Of a stretch of DNA of 64,000 nt, positions 33,991 through 44,948 are shown piece by piece (position 1 is the first letter of the stretch; each line of letters begins with the position of its first letter). Origin of the DNA: Isoetes taiwanensis. Lineage: Eukaryota > Streptophyta > Lycopodiopsida > Isoetales > Isoetaceae. A program made the position numbers and the translations under genes. The notes beneath the pieces were generated by a model. The model saw only the letters and a list, made by a program, of their open reading frames with translations, made no database searches and had not been told where the DNA came from. The DNA lies in assembly GCA_021234155.1 (NCBI GenBank), contig JAJEKV010000083.1, positions 4,693,250 through 4,757,249 on the forward strand. Direction: 5' to 3'.

Positions 33991-35832
33991 ATGGCTCAGT
34001 CTGTCTTTTGCAACAGACATCGTTTTCTGAACATTCCGATAATCCAAGGTAAAATGATCTCTCTCTATAACGGGCATGTCTTTCAACAACTACAGAGCTC
34101 AAATAATATTATGGGAGCAGAATTTGAGATTTGTTTATTAACCGTTAGAAAATTTAGCAAGACACATGATAGAACAGCTTCCATGACGTTGGGAAAAACG
34201 CTCAAACAGGATTATATAGCTGAGAAATTGAGGTGTGAAACAGAAATATCTCACTTTGCCAGTTTGTTGCGCAAGTACGGCAATTTGAGAATGCTTGCAG
34301 AAGGAAGGCAGATTCATGATCATATCATCAGACATGGATTAGAAGGAAATAGATTCTTAGGAAATCTATTAGTCCAGATGTATGGAAAATGTGGAGCTTT
34401 AGAAGATGCTCGGAAACATTTTGAGAACATGTGTGTGAGAAATTCGTATACTTGGAACTTGATGATTACAGCTTATTTGCAGCATGGAAATCTAAAGGAG
34501 GCCTTTGAGATATTTAATAGGATGCCAGACAAAGACGTAGTTTCATGGACTGCTATAATTACAGCTTATACTCAACAGGGACAGGTGAAGGAAGCTCTGC
34601 AACTTTTTCAAAAAATGCCACAACGGGATGTTGTTGCTTGGAATGCTATCATAGCAGCTCAAATTCAACAAGGGCAGCTTGAAGATGCCTTGCAAATGTT
34701 TAAGCAAATGCCTGAACGAGATGTGGCAACATGGAATACTATTATGGCAGGTTTGGTGCAACATGGACGGCTGGAAGAAGCTCGTGAGACTTTCCAGCAA
34801 ATGCCTGTGCATAATGTGATCTCTTGGACAACTATGGTTGCAGGTTATGCTCAGTTTGGGAAGCCTGAAGAGGCCTTGCATTTCTTTGAGCAAATGCCAG
34901 AGAGAAATGTAGTCTCTTGGACTGCAATGATTTTGGCTTACGCTCAAGATGGCCAAGTTGAGAAAGCTCTCCAGGTTTTCCAGCAAATGCCAGAAAAGAA
35001 TGTTGTCTCTTGGACTACCATGATTTCAGCATATGCAGAAGATGGACAATTTTGTGAAGCATTAAAGCTTTTTCAGCAAATGCAGTTAAATGGTGTGATG
35101 CCTGAGAAGCCAACTTATATAGTTATCGTAGGTGCATGCACCAGTCAGGCATCTTTAACTGAAGGCAAACTAGTGCATGATCAGATTGTTAATAGAGGGC
35201 TCGATATGGATCTTGTTATTGGCAATGCTATTCTCAACATGTATGGTAAATGTGGGTGTCTACTTGATGCACTACTTGTATTTAACAAAATGTCAGATAG
35301 AAATTTGGTCACATGGAATGTCATGCTCTCTATACATGCTCAGCATGGTGAAGGTCTGGAAGCACTCCAGAGATTTCATCAAATGCTCCTGGAAGGTATC
35401 GGCCCTGATGAGATTACCTTTGTCAGTGTTCTTTCTGCTTGTGGAAATGCCGCAATTATCCATGAGGGCTGTCATTACCTGATTTGTATGACTTATGACT
35501 TTTCTATTAAACCAACATTAGAGCACTATACTTGCTTGATAGATCATTTTGGACGAATTGGATGTCTTGCAGAATCAGAAGACATGGCTGAGAGCATGCT
35601 GTCACAAGCTGATGCTACCTCTTGGACGACTTTACTTGGTTCATGTGCAACCTATGTTGATACAGAGAGGGGAAAAAGAGTGGCAAAGAGGGTCTTGGAA
35701 TTGGATCCAGGAAATGCTTCAGCGTACGTAACATTATCCAACATCTACACTGCCGCTGGTCACTGGGAGGAGGCATTGAAGATAAGAAAGTTCATTGAGA
35801 TAAATGATGGCGAGAGCTTTTTCAATATGTGA
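33991..35832 (+). CDS. PPR protein with a run of 31-residue S repeats and a short E domain
   Basis: Intronless, 613 residues. The first 70 or so residues, rich in Arg, Ser and hydrophobics, could be an organelle transit peptide. From about residue 110 come PPR motifs: EGRQIHDHIIRHGLEGN, MYGKCGALEDARKHFENM, then about seven consecutive 31-residue S-type repeats of the form RDVVAWNAIIAAQIQQGQLE and DALQMFKQMPE. Next is a P-L-S group (YGKCGCLLDALLVFNKMSDR) and E1/E2-like sequence (LEHYTCLIDHFGRIGCL, LDPGNASAYVTLSNIYTAAG). It stops at ESFFNM, before any DYW deaminase. Such proteins bind organellar RNA one base per repeat and, without DYW, may help editing or processing. No frame break is visible inside. 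Confidence 0.93.
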   Translation: MAQSVFCNRHRFLNIPIIQGKMISLYNGHVFQQLQSSNNIMGAEFEICLLTVRKFSKTHDRTASMTLGKTLKQDYIAEKLRCETEISHFASLLRKYGNLRMLAEGRQIHDHIIRHGLEGNRFLGNLLVQMYGKCGALEDARKHFENMCVRNSYTWNLMITAYLQHGNLKEAFEIFNRMPDKDVVSWTAIITAYTQQGQVKEALQLFQKMPQRDVVAWNAIIAAQIQQGQLEDALQMFKQMPERDVATWNTIMAGLVQHGRLEEARETFQQMPVHNVISWTTMVAGYAQFGKPEEALHFFEQMPERNVVSWTAMILAYAQDGQVEKALQVFQQMPEKNVVSWTTMISAYAEDGQFCEALKLFQQMQLNGVMPEKPTYIVIVGACTSQASLTEGKLVHDQIVNRGLDMDLVIGNAILNMYGKCGCLLDALLVFNKMSDRNLVTWNVMLSIHAQHGEGLEALQRFHQMLLEGIGPDEITFVSVLSACGNAAIIHEGCHYLICMTYDFSIKPTLEHYTCLIDHFGRIGCLAESEDMAESMLSQADATSWTTLLGSCATYVDTERGKRVAKRVLELDPGNASAYVTLSNIYTAAGHWEEALKIRKFIEINDGESFFNM

Positions 35833-35910
35833 AGGTGTTTAAGAAGGAAGACAATGTATATGTGTACAAGTATGTAGACTACACATGCAGATGATTGTTG
35901 AGTGAAAATG

Positions 35911-36539
35911 TCAGTGAAGGGCAGCATCTTTCATCTCTTCCAAAGCATCCATAAAGCACTGGCAGAGTACATCAGGATCTGGAATTATATATTTTTTCAC
36001 TGTGACTCCAAATCTGACTGTGCCCTTGTAGCTTACCACATGAACAACCAGAGCCTGAGTGAAAGATAAACAAAAATAACTGGTTAATTTAAAAGATTCT
36101 GAGTTTTGTTGAATATCAGAATGCTATACCTGAGGAAGTCCAGAATTTGAGGCAATGAAATATGTTATTGGGTTGCCTGCAAAACTGATTTCTTCCACAG
36201 GCCCAACAACATTTGAGCATGTTAGAGTTGTCTGCAATGACATTTTGTACAGAACATTCTTTGCAAACTGCAAATAGAGCAGAAGCCAAATGCTGTTAAA
36301 GCACCTTTAAACAATCTGATACATCCAATACCAAATTAGCATACCTTATCTCCATACCAGTCAAGTAAGTATGTGAACTTGCTTTTTAAGGATAGCCTTT
36401 TTCGATCTGCTGCAGAGCTTGCCCATTGGATATAGTGCAGAGGATCCTTCATCTTTTTTAATGCAAGAGGCAGCATCATGTACCCAACATGGTTGCCCCA
36501 TTCAGCCTGAGATCCCTTTTTCAACATCGCATCAACTTC
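35911..36539 (-). pseudogene. WSD-type wax ester synthase/DGAT, last three exons only
   Basis: Exons 36345-36539, 36130-36267 and 35911-36054, all phase 0, give 158 residues of the family's C-terminal domain (DUF1298): QAEWGNHVGYMMLPLAL, ALKKMKDPLHYIQWA, TCSNVVGPVEEISFAGNPIT and VRFGVTVKKYIIPDPDVL. The N-terminal acyl-CoA-binding half with the catalytic HHxxxDG is not found upstream. The next exons on this strand (38.45-38.93 kb) do not resemble it. In complete enzymes these residues support transfer of acyl groups to fatty alcohols for cuticular wax. It is either a truncated copy or a gene whose first exons I could not see. Its stop is 79 bp from that of the PPR gene. Confidence 0.75.
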
Positions 36540-37225
36540 CTAATCAAAGAGATACCAAAGGAGTTACTTACAACTGCTTATTTGTATCTTCAGGAATTAA
36601 AACAGCAAGATATTCTAAGTGATCCCAAATTATAGTATTATTATGGCAGTTTAAGAATAAATGAAGGATTAGAGAACCCTGCTGAAATTGAAGCTACAAG
36701 TACTTTGAGAATTTTTTCTTTTATGTAATCATTGCGCTTATGCGCATATGGTCCAATTGTTATAGGTCATATTAACATTTGCCCAATCGCAGGTCAAAGT
36801 ATTGATTATTCTCTCGGTCAAAATGTGGATTTAATGTTGACCACTCATTTTTTCATCAATAATTGGAACATTTGAATGGTTCACTATATATTTTTGACAG
36901 ACCGTAAGAAGATTTCGTAGACAATTCATTCTCAGCGCGCTGAAAAAGACGTCAATACTTTGTTGCCAAAACATGGGACACATGGGGGACAGTCAATAAC
37001 AACTTAAAGCCTGCTGGAAAGAGAGATGCAAATGTTGGCTCCCAAGATGAAATGCATGTATTTAGGTGAATAGCGATGCAGATCTCTGAGAAAAGAAATG
37101 CAAATGTTGGGTCCCATGGACCACTTGGAGTGGATAGAGATATACAACTCAATTCAACTTTCTTCAACAAAGTATGCTTAAAAGACCTTGTACGAAGAGT
37201 TGTTTAGCCATACATTTTAATGGAG
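36540..37225. other. no gene seen
   Basis: Sequence between the WSD exons and the foldback element. It contains a short internal repeat near 37019-37120 (AAATGTTGG.TCCCA with flanks) and no open frame with family features. Confidence 0.4.
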
Positions 37226-37229
37226 AATA

Positions 37230-37800
37230 TTATTTGATTTCAACACAACAACACACAACAATCAACACACAACAACCAAACAACAATCAACACACAACTA
37301 CCATTAACATTATTAACACAAACTATTGCATTTAACACATTTAATTAAAATCCCCCTTAAACCCCCTTTGGTTTGGGTGCATATTCATACGGGGGGTTAC
37401 TCCGTGCAACGAGAGCTGTCGGATGGGCATATAACCCCTTTATTCCAAGATTTGGACCGTACATAGCGATCCTCATTTGTGGGGTATGCATGTATAAGTT
37501 TTGTATACTGTATATTAAGGTTTGCAAAATACTATAAGGTTTGAGAGAATGTACTTAATATGTTAATTTTGTACATGTATTGTAAATATATTTTTGGGGC
37601 TCTCGCTGCCCTACGTAACCCCCCGTGTGAATATGCACCCAAATCAAAGGGGGTTTAAGGGGGATTTTAATTTAAATGTGTTAAATGCAATAGTTTGTGT
37701 TAATAATGTTAATGGTAGTTGTGTGTTGATTGTTATGTTAAAAAAAAATTTTGGGCCCTTCGGGCCCTAACTAAAGCAAACATAGGTAAACTTTATGGGC
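37230..37800. mobile_element. foldback (MITE-like) element copy 3, both arms present
   Basis: The left arm (AACAATCAACACACAACTAC ... CCCCCTTTGGTTTGGGTGCA ... GGGGGGTTAC) and the right arm (GTAACCCCCCGTGTG ... CACCCAAATCAAAGGGGG ... GTTGTGTGTTGATTGTT) are inverted repeats of roughly 140-150 bp flanking a core of about 240 bp. Inside, GCAACGAGAGCT and CTCTCGCTGC extend the symmetry. The right side continues with poly(A) and CCCTTCGGGCCCTAAC, also found at copy 2. No ORF is present, so mobilisation would need an enzyme from elsewhere. Confidence 0.8.
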
Positions 37801-38451
37801 AGTTAGCCTGTTTATGTAAATATGTAAGTGCCAAGAAATATACACTATAGAGGTTGTTTATGTAAGTACATAAGTGCCAAAAGATAAACAACTGTAAGAA
37901 TATGGTGATTTGCTATGCAGAATCTGACCATCAAATAGTAAGAACAAAGAACAAAGGATATGTAGAAAATGCATGGATATAAATATCTTATTTCCGCACC
38001 ACAATCTTATAGAGGCATTTGCACCATTAAATATTGAGAACAAAGAATATGTAGCAAATGTATATGATACGTAAAAACATTGAACTTGGCGGCAACTGCC
38101 CAATGAATTTCAAATAAAAAGACTTCAACTGATATCAATGCCAATGTATAATGCTGAAGAAGCGAGCATACTCCATGTTGGAAAATGGTTTGAGCCACTC
38201 TGAATGATCATTTATTATCCAGTTAACAGGTTTGTGGAAACAGCATCCCATGCACATACTGTAAGTCTCTATGCATTGAATACACATTTTATTGCTGCCA
38301 GTTATACTAAGCATTACCACTGCATATTTAAAACAAATGCGGAAGACTAAGCCCTTGGATCTCATGCTTCTTGCCCTAATATGCACTCCAAACATGCATG
38401 GAATATTATAAATAACATACATACACAAACGTGCGAGGAAGTTCATCTTAC

Positions 38452-38925
38452 TTGAGACAGTACTCTTTTCTTTTTGGCTGCTCTTAATCCAGTAGGGGAG
38501 GATAAATCTGAATCGAGTGAATTATCCCTGGAAAGGCAAACATTGCTCGGATTTTTAGAAGGTGACATGTTGTGGATGTTTCTCTTAAAAATTTTCCTCT
38601 GCTCTTGAGCTGGCTCAGTTGTCCTAGACTGACCATTGCGGACAAAAGGTACAATAGCACCACCATTTGATATGTTTGTCAGTGCAGCAGGTCTGTCAAG
38701 AGACAACCGCCATTTAGATAAGTACTTCTCCTTTGATTTGAGAAGTTCTAACCTCTGATTTTCTACCCTTGATATGTCTTCCTTAAGGGATAGCACATGA
38801 TAAGAGAAGTCATGTCAATCATAATTTCAACTGAACCCAATACTAATTTATCTAAACATTCTCATGCAATGAAGACATCCAACCTGTCTTTTCTGCTTCA
38901 TTTTGTGCTTGAACTTAGAAATCCC
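38452..38925 (-). CDS. two phase-0 exons of an unrecognised protein
   Basis: Exons 38884-38925 (GISKFKHKMKQKRQ; acceptor CATTCTATTCAG) and 38452-38781 (110 codons, EDISRVENQRLELLKSKEKY and on; donor GTAAGA) join in frame. The sequence is charged, helical at first (LELLKSKEKYLSKWRLSL), then Ser/Asn-rich, and ends basic (LRAAKKKRVLSQ), so it may be nuclear. The following WSD exons are also phase 0 on the same strand, but the content does not fit a WSD N-terminus. I cannot say whether this belongs to that gene, to another, or to a fragment. Confidence 0.4.
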
Positions 38926-38947
38926 CTGAATAGAATGAGGAATCAGG

Positions 38948-39260
38948 TTGAATAGGGCAAGAGATGGTGGGCAATTTGTTCGTGAAAGTCCAGCTCTAGT
39001 AAGGGAGAATCTCAGACTTAAGGCACCGAATCATTTTGAGCAGGGACCATCCCTAGAGGCTAGGCTTGGAAAGGCAGCCAAATCTGCGTTCTTGAAAGAG
39101 TTATGGGCTCGGATCTTCAAGGTCTGGTCACTCGATCTTCAAGGCTTGTTCTCTGGGCAAAAACCACTTGTGCAAAATGGATTTGAAGAAGACGAGTTTG
39201 TAGACAAGGGGGATCTGTGTTCGCACAACTGCAGCTCAATAAAACAGGTACTTCATTGCT
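38948..39260 (+). other. protein-like open frame, perhaps transposon-derived
   Basis: A plus frame reads FVRESPALVRENLRLKAPNH and EARLGKAAKSAFLKELWARI, and reaches a donor-like AAACAG|GTACTT near 39247. Direct repeats GATCTTCAAGG occur at 39113 and 39136. Composition is protein-like but I know no homologue. Confidence 0.22.
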
Positions 39261-39324
39261 GTCCCAAGGTTGCATCTCATCTACTCTTACTCCACTTAAG
39301 AAAAACATGGTGTCTACAAATCCG

Positions 39325-39490
39325 CTGGGAACAGGCTTTCGGCCCCTTTTCTTCTTTGCTCCATGCTTGTACAATCTCTTCACAACCCTAAAATAAAAAC
39401 ATATAACCCGCAGCAAGCTTTCGGCCCTTTCTCTTTTTTGCTTCATCCTTGTGCAATCTCTTCACAACCTTAAAATAAAAACACAGAACC
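39325..39490. repeat. tandem duplication, period about 75 bp
   Basis: GCTTTCGGCCC...CTTCTTTGCTCCATGCTTGT...CAATCTCTTCACAACC.TAAAATAAAAACA occurs twice in direct succession, immediately left of the palindrome array. Confidence 0.8.
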
Positions 39491-39518
39491 TACATTTTGG
39501 CTTTTTGAAAAGTTGAAC

Positions 39519-39775
39519 GTGTATTCCGGAATACACTTTTCCTAATCGTCAATAGAAAAAGTATACACTTTTGCTTTTCCAAAAGGTGAAAGTGTATTCC
39601 AGAAAATACTTTTGTTTTTCCAAAAGATGAAAGTGTATTCTGGAATATACTTTTGCCACTGGCAATTAGGAAAAGTGTATTCTAGAACACACTTTCAACT
39701 TTTCAAAAAGTTAAAGTGTATTCTGGAATACACTATCGCTACTCTAGAGTGGGAGAAGTGTATTCTAGAACACAA
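39519..39775. repeat. array A of an 18-bp palindrome, 41-42 bp spacing
   Basis: Copies of GTGTATTCYRGAATACAC start at 39519 (perfect palindrome), 39592, 39633, 39675, 39716 and 39758. A partial copy lies near 39561. Spacings after 39592 are 41, 42, 41 and 42 bp, about four turns of B-DNA. The spacers are themselves partly symmetric (TTTCAACTTTTCAAAAAGTT, CTCTAGAG). The TTCNNGAA centre is constant in every copy while flanks vary. Alternating 41 and 42 excludes a coding repeat here. Confidence 0.85.
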
Positions 39776-42700
39776 TTTTGGTTTAGGGTTGAATTTTTGA
39801 TCACTTTTTAGTCTTAAAGTCAACTTTTTGTCTTGCTTGATCAATTTTAAATACAATCTTTTAGTCTTAATGTCAACTTTTGTCTTGTTTAGGTATGCTT
39901 TTTTGTCCTTTTCTATTTCGGAATAGTATTTTGTATGCTTTTTGGCTTAAATGAGTCTTACTAATCACAATATTTGTACACACAATACGTCAGCAAGAAC
40001 AATCAAAGAAGACATTAAAAATTACTCAGAGGGCACACCCACAATGAAGGGTGGACAAGTCTTTTGAGCCTGCAATATATGAGAATTTTCAAACGCAGTG
40101 GTTCTTTATAAGGGCACAGCTGAAAAATACAGCACCCTTACATTTCTACACGTTTGTAGGAGTCCCGGCCTGATATGATGACAGTGAATTCGTGTGTATG
40201 GGCACAATTCAAGAAGTTAGTGAGATTCTGGACAGTCTGGACAGCGGGGAAGACTATCCTTTAAGACATCTCAGGGTTTCATACAGGTTGATGAGTCTCA
40301 CTTTAAACTTGTCAGAGTGCAGCGTAAATCCCTCAAGTATGTCTCACACTATATTAACAAAAGGAAGCTCAGTGCAATTATGGGCTGGGTCCGAAATACG
40401 CAGAGTGAGGTCTTGGAGTTTAATGAATTAGAGAAGGAAGAAGATGAAAAACAAAAGACCCTAAGTGGTCATTCTGGAGAAGAAGAACACAAAAGAAGTT
40501 CGAAAGAATCTGAAGAGCGGCCAGCACCACCTCCAAAGAAACAAAGAATAACGATTGCTGCTAAAGAATTAAAAAAATAGAAAAGCTATGCAACTTTCTG
40601 TTGTAGAGGCTCCTGAAGAAATACCCAAAAAGAAAGGGCAAAGGCAAGGCACCTGGGGTAGCCATTAAGGAAAAAAAAAGTGGATAAGACGTCAGAGAAG
40701 ATGGAGGAAATAAATCTGCACAAGTATGTGCAGGGTGCCATCTACTTGCCTTTACAGCCATGAAGCCTGGAGAGCAGCCACTTCAGGTCCGAAAGATTTA
40801 TGTAGATCATTTGAGGAACCTGAAGGATAGAATTCAGAGCAACCCCAACGCTCATGTTGCTCCAATTGTGGTTCTCGTTGATAGGGAGCAATGCTCAAAC
40901 CCCGCCGAATATGATAGAGAGAATGCAGACACATACACGCATTAGGTTCTACGTGGGAACCACAGTTTCAAGGCCAGGAGGCAATTGTATGAAGAAAACA
41001 AGGTGCTGCGCACAGTGGGTTGCCCTCTAGTTGCTTGAGGGTGAAGTGGCCTAAATCAAACCATGAAGTCATGTTTTGACAATCTATATGTAAATTAGAC
41101 CCTTACAATGTTCTACATCTACAAGCCCATCCACAACTGCCCCTCGATCGAATTGTGTATGTAACTGAGTAGTTGAGCGTTCTAAAAATATTTGTACATG
41201 TTTATGCCTTCCAGACACAATGTCAGCACTTCCCAATGCTCACAATAGTTTAAGCTATAGGTCTCATCTATAGCACCATTGAACGAGTCGCACTACTTGG
41301 ATGTATTAGATAAGGAAATAAACTTTTGACATGGAGCATTTCTATATGGTGTTTGAATGTGCCATATAAAATACAAATTATTTAACTACTATTATGATTG
41401 TGGAAGCACGTATCCTCACTTGGGTATTTGGATATATTCCATACATATTTGAATTGGAACCAAATTATTAGGGTTACAAATGGCATATAGCAGATTGTGC
41501 AATGTGCAAACAACCAAATATGTGAGGAATGCAATTGGAAAAATTCGAAATGCGAGTGGAGAAATCCAAAATGCAATTGTAGAAATTTATGTGGCAAAGA
41601 TGTAGATAAAGCTTGTAGCATTCGGAGTATAGTCTCACAAACAACCCACTTTTGGAATAATGAGGCCAAATTCCAAATCCCCTCTCGACATACACAATAC
41701 TAGTTGTGTTTTCAAGAATTCAAGTACATGAGGATGGAGACTTTGTCCACTAATGAAATTGATCAAGCCAATTCCACCACTATGAAGCTGTCTACATTGA
41801 TCACAACTAGGCTAAAACCAAAGTGAGTCAAGCTTGTGCTAAATCTTAAACATGGACGATTCCAACTTGAGAGAGTGGTAGATGACTCCTACATAAACGC
41901 TGCAATCTTATATGATTCTACACATAATGAAGTTACTAGTCCTTTTTTTAACAAGACGAACAATTAGGAAAGTTCCATTGGCATTTCAGAAATAAGCTTC
42001 CTAATCTTAAGTTACGGTTTGCAAACTTGGTTTTAAACTATGATCACCTCGGCTCCAAAGACCCCACGCCAGGTCCTAGAAGTAACCCGAATTAACCAAA
42101 TCTGCGGGTTAGGGATATGTTGGTTTTGTTTGTTTGGATTAAATTTCCAAATCCCAAAAAACCGTCCCTTCAAAGAACAACTTGCTCTCTATCCATACAA
42201 CACAAACAACGTCAGCCCCTAAGAATTTCAATAAATCACAAATAGCTTCAACTCATGTCATGCTCCAAACATTTCAACTCATCCATTGAGAACAGTTTTT
42301 GGTATACTTGGATGGGCAAGCATTTTATTATATAAGCACTTTTACTAATCCTTTCTCTTCCTCATAGGCCCGTTGTCGAGTAGCTCAAAAAGGCCATGGA
42401 CCAATTTTAAATATTACAAAAATAAGCACTTCCACCTGAGATTTCCAGATTTCTTCCAACACATGATACCTGATAAAATCAATAACATGGGCAAATGATA
42501 AGAGCCAGGATTCTCCACGTATTTTTTTCATCATCAAAGTACGTTCCTCCTCTTTGTTGGCTGCTGCTTTTGCAGCCATAACTGCAGTATCTAAGGCAAC
42601 CGATGCTTTCTTTGCTGCCTCTTCAGCTTCGGATATTATGGTTGCCCCATCAACTGCCAGTGTGTAAACAGGACTTGGCAATATGTAATCTTCGTCTTAG

Positions 42701-43224
42701 GAGACTCTTCCGTCGTCTATAAGGTATTTGCTCAACCTTTGATGACATATCCATTGTCTCAATTGAAGTAACCAGTGGTGCATTTTTGAATAGCCTGATG
42801 CCAACAAACTCATTGTCAGATCATCATGTTACGTTAATTCAAAGACGGTTGCTCTCGTGAAAGCATGCTGCAAATGTTTTATCAAGCTGCTTGTGGAGAA
42901 GATCTTGCAGGCGGATCTGATATAATATAAGCCGTGATCCATTTTCTTGCTCATTGGATTCCCGATTGCAATCATTATCAATGGCCTGCTCCAAAAAGCT
43001 GGCAGATTCAAATACATAACTGCTTAATCTGCCTTGCAATGCAATGTCTTACTCATCATCATCAGATGATACAAAGAAATAAGCATGTTCAAATAATTTT
43101 TGTATCTAACCTTGAGAAAATGAAAAAAAAAAAATCCGGCCATCTAGCAAAGACCTTGCTTTTCTAACAACATATTTGTACTTAAAAAAGTAGCATTTGC
43201 AACGGAAATGCTTCTCTGATAGCT

Positions 43225-43555
43225 CCTTTACCTTCTTGTTGCACCGAAATTCCACTAGCAGATGGAGATGATGTTCTATATGTTTGTCGGAATTAGGAGC
43301 CTTGTGCCTAAAGATAAAATGAACCTTGTTGGTGGCACCACACTTGTCAGGTCCAAACATTATAGAATATGGTGACTCGTTATTGAACCGACCGAGGTCC
43401 AACCTGCTGCTTATGGAAGCAAAAACTTCAAATATGCACCCCCACATTCTAAACCTTTCTGAAGCCTCACATCGTATTGAAGAACTACAGTACCTTTCTT
43501 AGGATTTATTACAGAAGGAAGATCTACGGCTATTACTTTCTTGCGCCCCATTCTG
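43225..43555 (-). pseudogene. calnexin fragment (luminal lectin domain)
   Basis: Two out-of-frame pieces follow each other: KKGTVVLQYDVRLQKGLECG then GAYLKFLLP, and, after a shift near 43420, NNESPYSIMFGPDKCGATNK then VHFIFRHKAPNSDKHIEHH. These are the well-conserved carbohydrate-binding stretch of calnexin/calreticulin, and the wording is nearer to plant calnexin. What follows (to about 43150) no longer matches. The exons are fused without introns and end abruptly, so it is a captured or retro-copied piece and not a gene. A 31-bp tandem duplication lies just upstream at about 43600-43670. Confidence 0.85.
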
Positions 43556-43789
43556 AAAGCGCACCATAGTCCTCGTGCCCCTTGCTCTTTTCTCGCTTCC
43601 ATTTTCCTAAAACACAAGAAACTATCAAATAGGATGTCGCCCATTTTCCTAAAACACAAGAAACTGTCACACATTTTAGATCTGAGGGATCCCCACATTT
43701 TCACCATATTTAGACACAGGCCGATCCCGGACGATGAATTCAACCTTAGAAAACCGTGGTCAGGTGCATTGTATGCAACCGCTTGACGC

Positions 43790-43912
43790 CATCCCGAACA
43801 TCATCACAAAGCCAGCCATCTTTTCCATGGTTGTAACCTCTTCCGGAGTAAGCTTGGCGGCAAGTCCGTGAAAAACACTATCATATACATGGATCAATCC
43901 CCTCTCTTCGTA
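43790..43912 (-). pseudogene. subtilase propeptide (inhibitor I9) fragment
   Basis: The minus frame reads LIHVYDSVFHGLAAKLTPEE then VTTMEKMAGFVMMF, typical of the I9 propeptide of plant subtilisin-like serine proteases. A frameshift follows before the expected HTT/RSP junction and no protease domain is present. It lies directly upstream of the calnexin piece in the same orientation, so both may once have been in one chimeric transcript. Confidence 0.75.
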
Positions 43913-44948
43913 ATCTTTCTTTGGACATGACCACCGGACCTCGAACCGTGGCTAGAGTGGAGGCATACCAAGGCTCATGGCTATCAAAATGAGATGGCTT
44001 CTGCCGGCGTCATTACCATGGACTGCAAGCAAAAAGAAGAGCAACACAACGAGCGGCTATGGCCGCCAGTTACTCGGTTAGAGCATCCTGGATCCAGAAC
44101 GCAGGTGACCGAGAGTTTACAGCGAATAGTAAGTTTGGAGCAGTCATCAGCATATCCTAGGTATATTCTAGCATATACCTAGGATATGCCATAAACCCAC
44201 ATAAACAAGGGTTTGCCCCCCTAGGGGCAACCCAAAAAGAATCTAAGGTATTTGTATGTTCTCTATGCAGTCTACTGTGACCTCACTGATGAGGAAGCGA
44301 AGATCGTTGCCAATACCCACAATGCTGTGAAAATGAATACAAGTTAAAAATGAGCTTTGTGGATAAAATCAGGTTTATGCATAGAGAGTACGTTATATTT
44401 AAGGAAAAATATGGAGAAGACCTAAAAAAGCCTGCACATTCTTTGAAGCTAAAGAAAGCGTGTGCCATTGAGTGTTGCTTCAAATTGATGAGGGGAATAA
44501 AAGGACATCACTCATTAGCCACGACAGGGTAAGCATTAATTGTATTCCGGAATAGGTTACCGTGTTTTATTTCCTTAACTTGTTGTGGCAACTAAGTTAT
44601 TATTGTGGTGGTCTGTCAAATTTTTTATTCCAGAATACAACTTGCTGATGAAAATATTGATGTGTAGATATGGGACCTACGGAACGAGATTTTGAATATG
44701 TTCGAGCGGGGTGAAGTAAAAAGCAAAGGCAAAGTCTCTGAAAAAAAAGAAGGGCTCCGACGTACCCAAAAAGGAAATGATGATTATTGTTTGGAGGGAA
44801 ATGCAGGGCTTCATATATATGGATTTGCTAGAAAGGCTTTTGCAAAAAGGTGGTAGACAAGGAGTTTATTCTTGAAGAAATGTCGAAGGAATTGCACAAG
44901 TATGCTTACCTTCAACTATTCTCATGTGTGCTTCACAGTTAAGCAAAA

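Larger units (their letters stand above)
41030..44260. mobile_element. 3.2-kb block inserted into the ParB segment, with captured gene pieces
   Basis: The ParB-like sequence stops near 41030 and resumes at 44268, where an acceptor-like TTCTCTATGCAG stands. In between lie minus-strand fragments of at least two unrelated host genes (listed separately) plus unassigned frames at 42400-42681 (EAEEAAKKASVALDTAVMAA) and 42839-43039. The block may be a large intron or an inserted capture element such as a Helitron or Pack-type element. I see no terminal structures that decide it. Confidence 0.45.

Noticed and set aside
34543-34986. 147-codon minus-strand ORF with regular repeats
   Set aside because: It is the antisense of the PPR repeats and the periodicity is inherited from them.
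39519-39775. Reading the palindromes as classical heat-shock elements
   Set aside because: Only two inverted TTC/GAA units are adjacent in each copy, whereas a functional element normally needs three or more at 5-bp steps.
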